Shown one piece after another: positions 12,047 to 23,545 of a stretch of DNA of 64,000 nt. The notes below the pieces were generated by a model. It was not told the DNA's origin and made no database searches. It saw only the letters and a program-made list of their open reading frames with translations. Source of the stretch: Lichenostomus cassidix. Taxonomy: Eukaryota > Chordata > Aves > Passeriformes > Meliphagidae. Every line of letters starts with the position of its first letter. Position 1 is the first letter of the stretch. The position numbers and the translations under genes were made by a program. The stretch lies in NCBI GenBank assembly GCA_008360975.2, contig CM039182.1, positions 31,421,566 through 31,485,565 of the forward strand, read 5' to 3'.

Positions 12047-12883
12047 TGTAGATTAAATAATTTCCCAGCTATCTGGGGGAGACACTGGAAGATGCTCGAA
12101 CACTGTCTTCCAGTGATGTCAGTGGCAGTGGTGCAAGCCTTAGCTGCAGTGAAAAGCATGAGGGAAATGACATAAAAACTGCAGGACTTATGTTTCAGCC
12201 AGGAAGGGGGGAAGAAGTGTCAAGGCTTCAAGGAGGACTGCAGACTAAATATAGATACCCTAGGACTGATAACACATAATACTATTACCATATGATTCAG
12301 GGAAAGAAAAATGGCCTGTACAGATATACAGAAATTATACTTGAGAATAATCCTAACATCAAATGGGCGAAATTCTAGAAATTACTGGAATATGAGGAGA
12401 AATAGATAACAACTTGATTAACATCTAACAGGCCTGGAACTTGACTTCTCTGGCATCCCCCATGTAGCTTTCACTCAAGAATGAAAATTGCAGAACACAG
12501 CTAACAAACATTATTTGATTTAATTTATTTATGTAGATTAATATTCACCTTGGTAAGGACATGTGTACAAAGGCCTTACAACCTTTATAATGGAAGCAGT
12601 GATAAATAAGGTCTCCTGAAGGAATGGAAGAGAGATGGCAGTAAATATATGACACTGTCAACCTTATATTGCTCTAATTACCAGTTCTGAACACATACAA
12701 CTTCTAAGTCAAACAGGCAAGACTGATGATGCCTTTCTTTGTCTTTCACTCCAATTTATACTAGGTGTGTAGCAAACTATTATTTTTAAAAACTCACTTA
12801 TCCACTTACTGTCTCTTAGAGACCTTTGTCTCTTGACTTACATCCATAATACCTCTCAATGCTGTCAATGCCATTACTCCAAT

Positions 12884-12911
12884 TAAAATAAGATAAAATA
12901 AAATAAAATAT
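12884..12911 (+). repeat. (AAAAT)n pentanucleotide microsatellite
   Basis: Consecutive AAAAT-type units with one G interruption near the start lie in an AT-rich background. Confidence 0.8.
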
Positions 12912-15900
12912 ACACACTGTTCCCATTACATGCCATAATTCCAAACTGGGAAGGTTAAAACTTGCCTATTGCTGCTCACTACACATATCACTGTAAGGCA
13001 TGTATCTTTTTGTTGAAGCATTATGCTCACAGAAGGATGCAGCTCATTTTTCACAAAAGAGTACTCAGCAAAGGTCAGGAGCTGGTTCTGGCCTCGTAAA
13101 AGGCTTAAGAAAAACTCTAAAACTGAGAATACTATATAAAGCTCAAGCTCATTCTCAAGAACTCCAGAATCAAACTCTTTCAAATGCACTGACATTTAAC
13201 AGCAACTGTGAAAAAGCACTGAGTAAAGGAGTATAAAAAAACCAACAATCCAAAGCTAATGTTTAAAATCAAAACAATTTATTTAACTTCTAGACCAACC
13301 GCAGTCATCAAGAAGTAGAATTTATATCCTGTGGTTGTTTTCAACTAGGTTAGAAATAATACAAGGATTTCTTTTGAGGAAACCATGAATCACAATGGCT
13401 ACAATTTTCTTGGGTTCAAATGACAGTTCTAATTCTCTCCAAAATAGTCTGAAATCACCAGCCTTTTTACTAATGCTTTCTAATGGTTCTTTTCTTGCTA
13501 ATTAATTCATGAATCTAAATCATTCAAACAAAGATAAGCCACTAATCACTTGCAGACTTGATAACAGACCCTAAGTAGACCGAAATTTGTAGAGCATGCA
13601 ATAAAGCTGCCAAAAAAAAAAGGAAAAAGGAGTTAGAAGGAAAAAAACCCCTCACTTCTTCCACATAATAGCAGGAGATTTGATTCTGCATTTATTACGC
13701 AGGATAAAATGCTCACTGATATCAATAGTCAACTATAGAAATGAGAAAAATCACTTCACAAAAAAAACTCACAAAAAAAACTTCACTGGATGCTTTTTTC
13801 TAATGTTACATGCACAGCAGAAAATTAAATGATCCATTATTTTTGGTTTGTTTTGGTACAATGTTCATCATCCCCATTTAGCAAAAGTAAAATATAAAAG
13901 AATAAGGGAAATGGGGAAGAACAGGTTAACAATCAACTCTTGTCAGCAATAATTAATTTAGCAGTGGAGGTTATAGCACCCAAGAAATAAAGAAATTTTA
14001 TTGCAGGATTACAACAAGGAAAAAGAAGAAAAATGCTTTCTTGCATGCCTACAAAAAGCAAATTACTATAAAATGATTAATTATGTTTTCATGTATTGAA
14101 GAAAAGCAAAGTATTGGTATTGTCAAAACCAATGAAAATTACAAAAAATGTATAATGACACCACATTATGAAACAACATTTTATATTTTTTTACACTGTA
14201 TGATTTTAAATCATCACAAATTAATTTACTCTTACTTTGTTCCTGCTGGAATCATTTACCTGCTTGTTACCTGCCTACATACTCTAAATTTATTCCAGTA
14301 GGAATGTTGGGAGTCTCCTCTCTGCTTTCCTTAGATAATACAATCATGCTCAACTTTAGAAGGGAGGTAAGTTAGTTACACCAAGGGCAACCTCAACATT
14401 TATTCAAGTTATGGAATGAAAAAAGCAGTGTTACCATGGCAACTGGTAAATCACATTGTATCTGCAATGAGATGCAAGGCATCTTGAGTAAACATTCATC
14501 TGCCTCCTTGTGTGACCTCCTCCACAAGGAACAGTTCCTTTGTGGAGGAACATGTGCAGAACTGTGGCATAGACCAGATTTCCCTGTCTCTTCTGCAAAA
14601 AGTTGGCAGAAGTAATTCAAAGTGTTATTTTTGCATGGGGAGATTTAACCAGATCTATCATTAGCACAGGAAGAAATACTGGGGAAAAAGAGAAAATATT
14701 GAATGTTTTTCTGGGATTCGCCTCAATTGAGACCATGAAACCTAACAAAGACAGCATATCTCAAACTCATTTTGTACCCCCTGCATCAGAAGACCATTCA
14801 CAACCAGAAAGCACTAGAAAGAAAAGCCTTGCTACCAGCATGAAGGCTGCCAGACATGCAGCAGCACATCATGCTGGCGCTGGAGCTGTTACCGCCTTCA
14901 GCCATCTGCCCCACCCTGCTGAGGGATGCTGCCGCCTCCAAAACAAGGACATCCGATCTACCCTTAGCCAGGCTGCTGTATGCTTTGCCGAGCTCTGATA
15001 TTATCAGCACCTAACATACCTGCTCTGGGCCTCCCCTCCTCGCCACAGCAGGGGACAACTGTCTTCAGAACAACCCCTCCAACCATACTGCTCTACTGAC
15101 GGTCCCATCCATAAAGTCTCAGCCCATGCACCAGTCACTGGGCTTCCACTGTACTTCCCTGCTGTCCTTCAGCCACTGTCATGCCTACATTAGGTTCCTT
15201 CTCTATTCCATTAAACTCACCACCAGGAGCAGCACTGACACCAGGTTCCCAAATCATCTCCCTTAGGTCAGCCTCCCTTCTCCTCCCTCAAAGTACCTCG
15301 TCCTTGCTGACCTCCTGAGTAAGCTGGTGTTACCTACAGGGAGAGAGTGACACCACAATGCCACTTACCAGCTTCTGATACTATACTGTGTTCACAGCGA
15401 TTTCTTCAGCCAACAAAGGTTCCACTGAGGGCTGCAACTGTCCACTGACACACATGTTCTGATCCCAGTCTTTTCCTCTCAGCATATCCCACTACTTTCA
15501 GACTGCATAGTACAGACTGATTAGACACTGCCAACACCTATTATGCCACCCAAGAAATATTGAAACTCTCACTTATCTCTGCTCCTGGCTTCCCATCCCC
15601 CATTTCTAGCTTTGATTCCCTCATGAACATCATAGCGTTAAACAATTTATATCGCTTCCTACAGCTACGTCTTTTTCACATATAACCTTGAGATCTCATC
15701 TAACCAACTTCTTTCTCCTTACTCAGGAAATTGTTTTCATGTCATATATCTCATAAATTCATCTTCTCTTATAAGTCCTTCCAGAAGTGATTTCTTAAAC
15801 CTGTTTATTTTACCATTGCTGGGCTCTTCCTTCCCGCATGGTTGGCCATTTGCTATTTGACCTAAACTTTGATAGATAAGAAGATGCTGTGGGTGAAGAA

Positions 15901-17022
15901 GACACAGGCTGTGGAATTCACCACCTGTCACAGAGCATTTGAGATAAAATGAGATGTGTGAACAAATGACCAGGTCTTAAATCCCTAACAGAACCCTGTG
16001 GAGAGGGTTACAACATCCAGCTACTCCAGGGAAATAACTAATGATCCTTTCTTCGGTTCAGTCATGTTTCAAGAAGCAATTGCATGAGTTACTAGGTGCT
16101 TGAGACTCCTCAGTAATTGTGATGATTTATTTTATGCATCATCATAACTACAGCACTAGGTCAGGAGGACATGTGCCTTATGGATGCCTTGAATTTTAAC
16201 ACAGGCATTGGAGGCAATCAGAAACACAGAGAGCTCAATGCGGGGGGTGGTAGGGGAAAGACAAAGTCTTGGAAATCCTATCTGAAACATTAGGTTTCTG
16301 TTACATTTTTAATAAAATTGATCATATTTTCAGATGACTCTGAGCAGAAGTTGTTTACATTTTCTTCTGCTCCCCTACAATGCAAGTGATCACAACCTAA
16401 TGTTCCAGAAATTTGTTAGGATTCTTTTCTCCACTCTAAGTAATGAATGTGCAGTTTGCAATGGAACTACCCACTCAGCAAAGACAAAAAAAAGAAAACA
16501 CAAGCCTGTTGTCTCTGTCTTACACCTCTGTTTACTCCAGACAAAACACTCCCTGTGCAAAGCATGTTTCTTCATCCACCCTGAGTCTGTACTGGCACAC
16601 TGGCTGCCTGCTAACAACCAGCAAAGAGTGGGGTGACACTTGGGCTCAGGAGCATTTGCTTGACATGAGAAGTATGATCTCTACACACAGCTACTCACCT
16701 GACCTACCAAAATGATGCTACACTAAGGATATTTTGTGAGTATACATCCACAGTACAGGAGGCTATGTTTGTGCAGAAGGGACTTGTGAGCAGCTTCCTG
16801 AGCATCCCCAAACTCCTGACATCACTTAAATTCCTTTGTGCAGTCACTTTTCCTTTTAGCTATGTGAGGCAGTTTCACCGGCACAGAAGGACATATTTAG
16901 GATAACGATAAGTTAAAGTGCTGTCATCACCAAAACTTTCAGGTTGTTTGAAGGTCTTGAAGACAATTTCTCTCCACCCCCATAAACTTCAAACTGTTCC
17001 CCTACGATAGCTCAAGAAAAAG

Positions 17023-17075
17023 CACTGCTAACCTTCAGCACTTTTTCCAAATACTGTGTTTCAAGGTTAGCAGTG
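17023..17075. repeat. inverted repeat, 13-bp perfect arms
   Basis: CACTGCTAACCTT at 17023-17035 is the exact reverse complement of AAGGTTAGCAGTG at 17063-17075, leaving a 27-nt loop. A G:U pair could extend the stem in RNA. It lies 78 bp before a second perfect hairpin. No known small-RNA gene is recognised. Confidence 0.8.
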
Positions 17076-17152
17076 TAGAAACACTAAACCAACCTAGTTT
17101 TCAAGGTCAAAATAAAAAATGCAGCAATGATATTCCACAGCAACTTTCATTC

Positions 17153-17190
17153 ATTTGATATTCAGGATGCATTCTTTCTGAATATCAAAT
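17153..17190. repeat. inverted repeat, 13-bp perfect arms, 12-nt loop
   Basis: ATTTGATATTCAG at 17153-17165 and CTGAATATCAAAT at 17178-17190 are exact reverse complements around a 12-base loop. It could form a hairpin on either strand. It may also be the trimmed core of an old miniature DNA transposon, though no flanking target duplication is evident. Confidence 0.8.
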
Positions 17191-18785
17191 CACAAAATCA
17201 TTGCCAATTCATCAGATTTTAGCTTTAGCTTATTAAACATTAGACTATGCTAAAAATAAAATGCAGGTTTTTATTTGATCTTATTAAGATGCTTCTGTAC
17301 AGCCTGATCTAAGCCTCTAATTATCTATATCTCTGTATTATCTCAACTGTTATTTCAATACAAGCAAATTCAGAGCAATGCATTTTAACGGAAAATACTC
17401 ACATAGTAAAAAGTGGTAAAGCATTAGAAGTCAAAAAAGTTGAATGTCAAGATGCTAAAAATGAAAATGTTTCTCTACATTGTGTCTGCCAGGAAAGCAA
17501 GAGCTCACACGACATTTGGCAGTGATTTCCCATGATGAAGCAACTCTTTGGTGCTCTCATTTTCATAAAAGCCCTAGTCTATTTGGAGGTAGCTCCTAGC
17601 TCCTTGCCCTTAACAAGGCAATACAGATAAAGCTCATTAAGTATATTGTCTAAGGTAGAAAAGTGAAGAAGTTTTGCTGTAGCAAGCACTTAACCTGTGC
17701 ACGGAAAAAAAAAGTAAAATAATTGGAACAAATTATTTCTTACAAAAGCAAATCTGATATGGACATAATGGTATTGCCTGTTCTGCTCCATTCACAAAAT
17801 TGCCCAAATGAAGAATCTCTGGAATGGGATGTATTATTAGACCTTAGTCAATAGGATTTTTTAAAGCAGGCTGGGCATCCAACCGTTTGATGCAGACCTT
17901 TTCCACACGTGAGAGCAACAGAATACCGGAAACTGCAGCATTAATGAATTACTAGGAAGACTGCAAATGCCTATGATTTTATAGTTGATTTTGACAATAT
18001 AATGGTCAAGAAACTTTTACAGCATTTTTATACTTCTGTTGGAATGCTGAATCTTCATTTCTTCTTACAGCAGGTAAGACATGAATTTCTACCATAATTA
18101 AATGTGTAAACTGCAATTTTTTTTTTTTACTGTTTCTATTCATAGGGTATCTTGAATACATATTGAACATCACACAGATTAAAAACTAATAGCATTTTAA
18201 AACAGCTATATGCATGATTTACTGTATAGCTTTTGTCTAATGTAAATATTTACTATTTACATGTCACTGCAATGAAAACAGCATGTGTCAATTGATTAAC
18301 CAGTAAAAATATTAGACAGAATTGGAGAGCATTGCTACAGTAGCTGCAAAGGAAAATGGTGTGGTGAAACTGTAGCCTTTTTCCCCATACAGTACAAAAC
18401 TAAGTTTTGCTCCAGGGAGGAGACAGTCATAACTGCACATATGCATATGTGTGTCTGTGTGACAGCTGAGGGTGGGAGGGTGAGAACAGACGAGTTACAG
18501 GGAGCATACGGCCACCCAGTGCAAGAGCCGAGCAGCTCTTCTCCAGGGATGGCTGCAGATCCCACACAAATCAGCACACATACCCACAGCTCTGCTGTAA
18601 ATTTGGAACATGTTCCTCCAGTTCCTGCACACTTCCCTACAAGGAAGTGCCTAAAACGATGTAAGAGAAGCAGGTCTTTTGGGGTTCCTAAAAATGAAAG
18701 CTACAGCTGATGCTGTGAAAAAAATTAATTTATAGGGGCCATTTTTAGGAAAGTACTTGATTGGAGTATCCCACATTAAAATCTG

Positions 18786-18809
18786 CCACCTGAAGCAAGC
18801 TTCAGGTGG
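18786..18809. repeat. 24-bp near-perfect palindrome
   Basis: CCACCTGAAGC at 18786-18796 and GCTTCAGGTGG at 18799-18809 are exact reverse complements separated by AA. Each half contains CACCTG/CAGGTG, the E-box core bound by ZEB/SNAI and E-protein bHLH factors. The sequence GGTTCAGGTG follows directly, giving a third CAGGTG. Confidence 0.8.
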
Positions 18810-21278
18810 TTCAGGTGTTCAGACTTAAAAAGGGAAGCTGCTTCAAGCTATCTAAAGTATCATTCAGCCACCCAGTGCACCTTAACTACTCAAACACCCC
18901 TTCTGATGACCAAGACTCAGGTTGTAATCCGAATAACTGAAAAGGAGGTTGAAACTTTTCAGAATCTGCTAGACAAAAGCCTGATGCAATCTGAAAAAGA
19001 GGAAGAGGTGAGGAGTGTCAGAACAGATGGGTCACCAGGAGAAAGCAGCTTCTTTATGTTAACAGCTGAGACTGTGTGTAAATGACTGGTTCATTCTGTG
19101 GTGTGAAAAAGGATTCCATAAGTCTTTGTCATCTTTGCTTTTAGCAAGGTACGCAGTCTGTTTCATGAATAAATATGTACAGCACATGCACACACAGGAA
19201 AGTGCCTCTGCAGGAGGAGAACTAGAGGACCATGAGCATTGCAAATTCTTTGGTGGAGAAGGGTTCTGCCATGTCCTTGGTGAAATCCTGAGAAAGTCCC
19301 CAGGCCTTCATTGCAGGCCATCACCTGCAATGTGCAGGATTTGATAGCTTCCCATTGAGGCATTGGGCACTGCTCAAACTACGCTGGAAAAATCTTGCAA
19401 TGCCAATGATAAAGCAGGTAAGAAAATCTTCTACCCAGGCTTAATTTACTTCTTCCATCTCTGTGGGAAATAGGACTAAAGAACTCACTGCAAATAGAAT
19501 TCTGCTCAGAAGACACATGCTTCTTTTACATAAGTTCATCAAAATCCAAGAAACCAAAAAGAAATCAATACAGCCCAATGATTAGCTCAGTACGGGTACT
19601 GCGTAGAGACTGACAGATTATTTAGACAGGCTGAATTAATGTGTGAATTCCACTGAAAAGATTCAGGTTTCTCACCTGAGGAGACAAAGCCAGAGTGTTG
19701 GTACACTTTCCAGCTATTTGCCATTCACACAAGGAAACCCTGGCCTGAATGTATCTGGTTTTTAGCTCAAAGCCTGAACAACCAGGCTTTGCATATGAGA
19801 ACTGAAATTGTGGCCACTTCAGTCAGCTCTGATTAGTGTCTTCTCTGACCCTGACCACATCAAGTCTCTATTAACTTGCTAAATATGGCCAAACAGCATA
19901 TATTACAAACAGTAGATCGATTTACCAGTAGTATTTGTATTCACACATATGTTTTAAAGCTTCCTCTGGTGAATAACCCCCTACTTGCAATATAAAAAGT
20001 ATTTTGTAAAAAGGCCCAAACTGATGTTGTATTCATTTAACATATATTAGTGACTCTAAAACCAGAGGATACACTGTGATATTGCAACCAAACCAAAGAG
20101 GAGATGCACATTTGCATTCTGTGCTTATCTCCTACTCTGCCAAAAAGAGCAGGTTCTTCTTTGTTCCTCCCAGCACTGGACTAAGTAGCAATGCTGCTCC
20201 TGATACAGCACACACAGGTGTGCTCCCCTCACCTCCCAGGGAAAACAGAGATAAATAAGGGATGGTGCTCTGAATCCAGCCACTCCAAGAGAGCAAGAAG
20301 CATCAGCCAGGCTGGCAGGGGACAGAACTGTCACACAGCAGCCAACAAAGGCACATGAGGTGTAGGCCCTTCCCTTGATCAAACAGGGCTGTATAGCTCA
20401 GCATCACCCCCTGTCCAGGGCTTACACTTGCTCAGAGCCTGGAAATCCATCTAAGATTCGATCTTCAGCAAGCTGTTAAAGGAATTACCAGCTACTATTC
20501 ATGCTCTTCCTGAGTTAGGTCATCCTATTATTTTCCCAGTCATCAAAAGAGGCTAAAGTACTTTTTCCTGCAACCAGCAACTGCTGCTGCTCCCACATGT
20601 CAGAGCCTTCCCCGCTCGGATGCTCATGTTCCCGGCAGTGACAAAAGGAGCTGGGAACTGCCTGCCACACAGTATCAGAAAATATATTCGAGGAAGGCCG
20701 CAAGGTCATTGCTAATTTCAAACCCTGTTTCATGTTTCCACATGAAACACCTAATTAAAACTTTTCACTGGGTAGTTAAAATGAAATCCGTGCATATGCA
20801 CTTGAGACCTCATTTTCATGTGCTGTGAATTAGAATATAGGAGGTGCTGCACACAGCGGTAGGAACACTAATCGAGGAAGGAGAGGGGAATACCTGCTTT
20901 GATTTAGAGGAAGATAGTCAGCAAAAATACCACTAATCACCTGGGTTTTCATTCCTTTGCTCTTTGAGCTGCCACACAGAACCAAGAAAAATGGAAGCAA
21001 GTGGTGTATTAACTGCTACCAAATCACTGTTCTCCACAGGTGGCTGTGTGTCAAGCACATCCTGCAAAATGCCACCAGCTTCCACGGCTGCAGTGTAACA
21101 AAGGCATTAAACCCTACAGGCAATACCCCACTCTGACCAAAAAAATACCTACTAACAACAGCAGGGGCTGAATTAAACTTTAAAATGGAGGCAGTGAGTG
21201 ACAGAACAGCCATAGCAAAAGAACAAATTTTTGGACGATTTTAGGGGGGTTTCATAATTAAAATAAATAAATCCTGAC

Positions 21279-21306
21279 CGGGGGGGGGAGGGGGGGAAGG
21301 GGAAGA
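21279..21306 (+). repeat. G-run cluster, potential G-quadruplex
   Basis: After ATCCTGACC comes a run of at least nine G, then A, a run of seven G, AA, and GGGG. Four or more G-tracts in about 28 bp could fold as an intramolecular quadruplex on the plus strand, with the C-rich complement on the RAPGEF5 sense strand. Confidence 0.7.
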
Positions 21307-21337
21307 AGCCTGCAAAAAGCACGAGTTTAAAGTGTCA

Positions 21338-21503
21338 TTACATTCCTGCTGTGTATGGGGTTTCAATAATGGAGGCAGAGATAGCCACTTTTTCCAAAAA
21401 GTCCTCATAGCAGATAGCCTGACTCTGGTCCAGGAGAGGCAGCTGAACGTAGGGAAAAGGCTGTCTCTCCACTGGCATGGTCTGGGTGGTCTCCAGAGCA
21501 TGC
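21338..21503 (-). other. unidentified open segment with acceptor-like border
   Basis: On the minus strand a good acceptor-like border (TGGCATCTGTTCCTGCAG) precedes a frame that stays open from 21503 to a TAA at 21340-21338. Its peptide contains MPVERQPFPYVQLPLL and, nearer the end, AICYEDFLEKVAISASI, and third positions favour C or G. The frame requires an incoming phase 2, which the upstream RAPGEF5 exon at 30124 (phase 0) does not provide. The phase-0 frame here is also open for about 30 codons. I do not recognise the protein. It could be a terminal exon of an unrelated transcript, a pseudogene fragment or chance. Confidence 0.2.
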
Positions 21504-21797
21504 CTGCAGGAACAGATGCCAACAAATGCTGCCAGCATTTATTCCAGTGAGGTCCTGATACAGACCTCATAGACTCCAAAGCATCCTGCCACTGGAATCA
21601 CACTGACTTTAGCATGAACTCCAGATATTACTACAGAATTTGCTCCAGTGTAGTATCTTCTCCAAAGCAAAGCTTGACATGTAGAAACATGTTTACCTGT
21701 TTAATGACACTAGCCATGTATGTTCTGCATTACTGGCCCAAATCTTCACTTCAGTGAAACTGAACATTATTCCTGAACTTCTTCAAGGGGATAGAAA

Positions 21798-21830
21798 GAA
21801 AAAAAAAAAAAAAAAAGAAAAAAAAAAGAG
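21798..21830 (+). repeat. A-rich simple repeat
   Basis: A run of A interrupted by single G residues follows GGGATAGAAAG. It is low-complexity sequence, and the open frame through it is not evidence of coding. Confidence 0.85.
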
Positions 21831-23392
21831 AGCTGAAGCACTGAATCCTTTTTACTTGACTGATCTCTGGGCAGACTACCATATCTCAGACAACTTCCAG
21901 AGAAGCAGCTGTGGTAGACAGCCATCAGCTTCAAGCTTATCAAAAAGTTTTCCAGTTATCTCGGATACTTCTTTTCAGCCAGGTCCAGACTATGAGCCAA
22001 AATGAGATATCCTTTACTGATCTGGCAAAAGTCTGGTAAAACTGTGAATTACTTAAAAGTTCTACACCACTGAAAAGGTGAATGACAAAAAATTACTTCT
22101 CCTGAAATTCAGCAACTGCTTGAAATTTCTGACCTAAGGTTGTGTGGTACATGTTCAAAGCATTATCAACTTTTCTTTTTAATCTTCCTGAGTAACAAAT
22201 TTAGGTAACAAATTCCCTAACTTGACAGAGAGATCCAGACACCTTTGTTGTTCAGAGTTCCCAGGACAAGAGTAGAATTAGCTTTACAGAAGCAGATGGC
22301 AGGATACATCTGCTGTATTATCAGCATAACTGGGAATTTATTGATGTCATGAATCAGGAAAATGGAGAGAAGAACATTCAAAATGTCATCAAATGTATTT
22401 ATCACACAGAGAGAGGAACAATTTAATATCAGAAAACAAAAGAGCAGGTGCTTTGAATTCATAAACTGGTAATTTCTACTTCTCTAAAGAGAGAATGTTA
22501 TAAAATTAATTCTGTGTAAGCCTTTGGACAAACCAAGAAAAATACACAGGTTAGTGGTTCAAAATCTGGAGAGAACCACAGAAGCAGAGGACAGTGACAA
22601 CTTGCAGACTGCAGCTCTCAGAGAGTTTCTCAACTTCTTCACATGGCTAAAAGGAGCAAGGGCAGGACCAAGGAACCGTGCTTTTAGCCTCGGTACCACC
22701 AGAACAGTGTAGTCCCACTGCCCATGAAAAACACCACTCCTGTCCTCTCCCTGCTCCTGGATGTTGACACCCTGCTCATCATTCACTCCCTGTGAGTGTG
22801 CCTTCAAGAAGCCACTCAGCAAAACACAGGATCTGGATTAAAATACTGCCAACCAAAAGGACATTTCATTTGACCCAGTTCAGTTTCTGGATTGGGTAAA
22901 TCACAAGGCTTTGGGGAATTAAGGAGAATGGCAATATTTCACCAGGAGCAGCAGAGTAGCTCTCGCCAGCACAGGTCATCCCTGACACCATATCTTATTC
23001 TCACCCCATATCCATGCCCCCATAACATGAGGGGAACCAATCCAGTTGGAAAATAACCCCACAAGAAAGGTGTATTTATTTTATTATTCAGCTTCATTAT
23101 TCCCTGTGTCTCTTCACAAAGCAGCACTCCATGGGCCAGCCCAGGGCTGGGGACAAGTGTTTGGGGCAGCACACCTCTGAAGCAATGCCTAAGGACCCAG
23201 AGGCTGTGTAGGCACTGCAGCTGTAGGCCTGGCCTCGGGATTTTAAAAAAGATCTCCTGCTGTCAAGAGTTCAACCCACTTCCAGCTTCCTTGGGATCCC
23301 TGAACCACCTCTCAAGGATCCCAAAGGAATTCTTCAACATTCATTAACCACTGGAGGTTTTACAACATCCTTCAAGGTCCCACATGTTTAAG

Positions 23393-23545
23393 ACCTCATT
23401 TTATACCTGGGTAAACAAAGGTCCAGAAAAGTGACAAGATTTGAAGAAGGTTATTTATTAAATAACCAACAGAGTCAAAAAGGAAAATTCAGAGCTCTGG
23501 CTCCCAGGTTTTAGCCTGCTAAATACTATGTGCCCTTTTTACCCC
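23393..23545 (+). repeat. possible ancient MIR/CORE-SINE remnant
   Basis: CCTCATTTTATACCTGGGTAAACAAAGGTCCAGAAAAGTGACAAGATTTG-like order, then AGAGCTCTGGCTCCCAGGTTTTAGCCTGC, follows the MIR layout: CATTTTACAG...GAAAC, CAGAGAGGT-like, TGACTTG, then the CCCAGGTCT/CTGACTCCCAG end. The element is heavily decayed and recognised by eye only. Confidence 0.45.
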
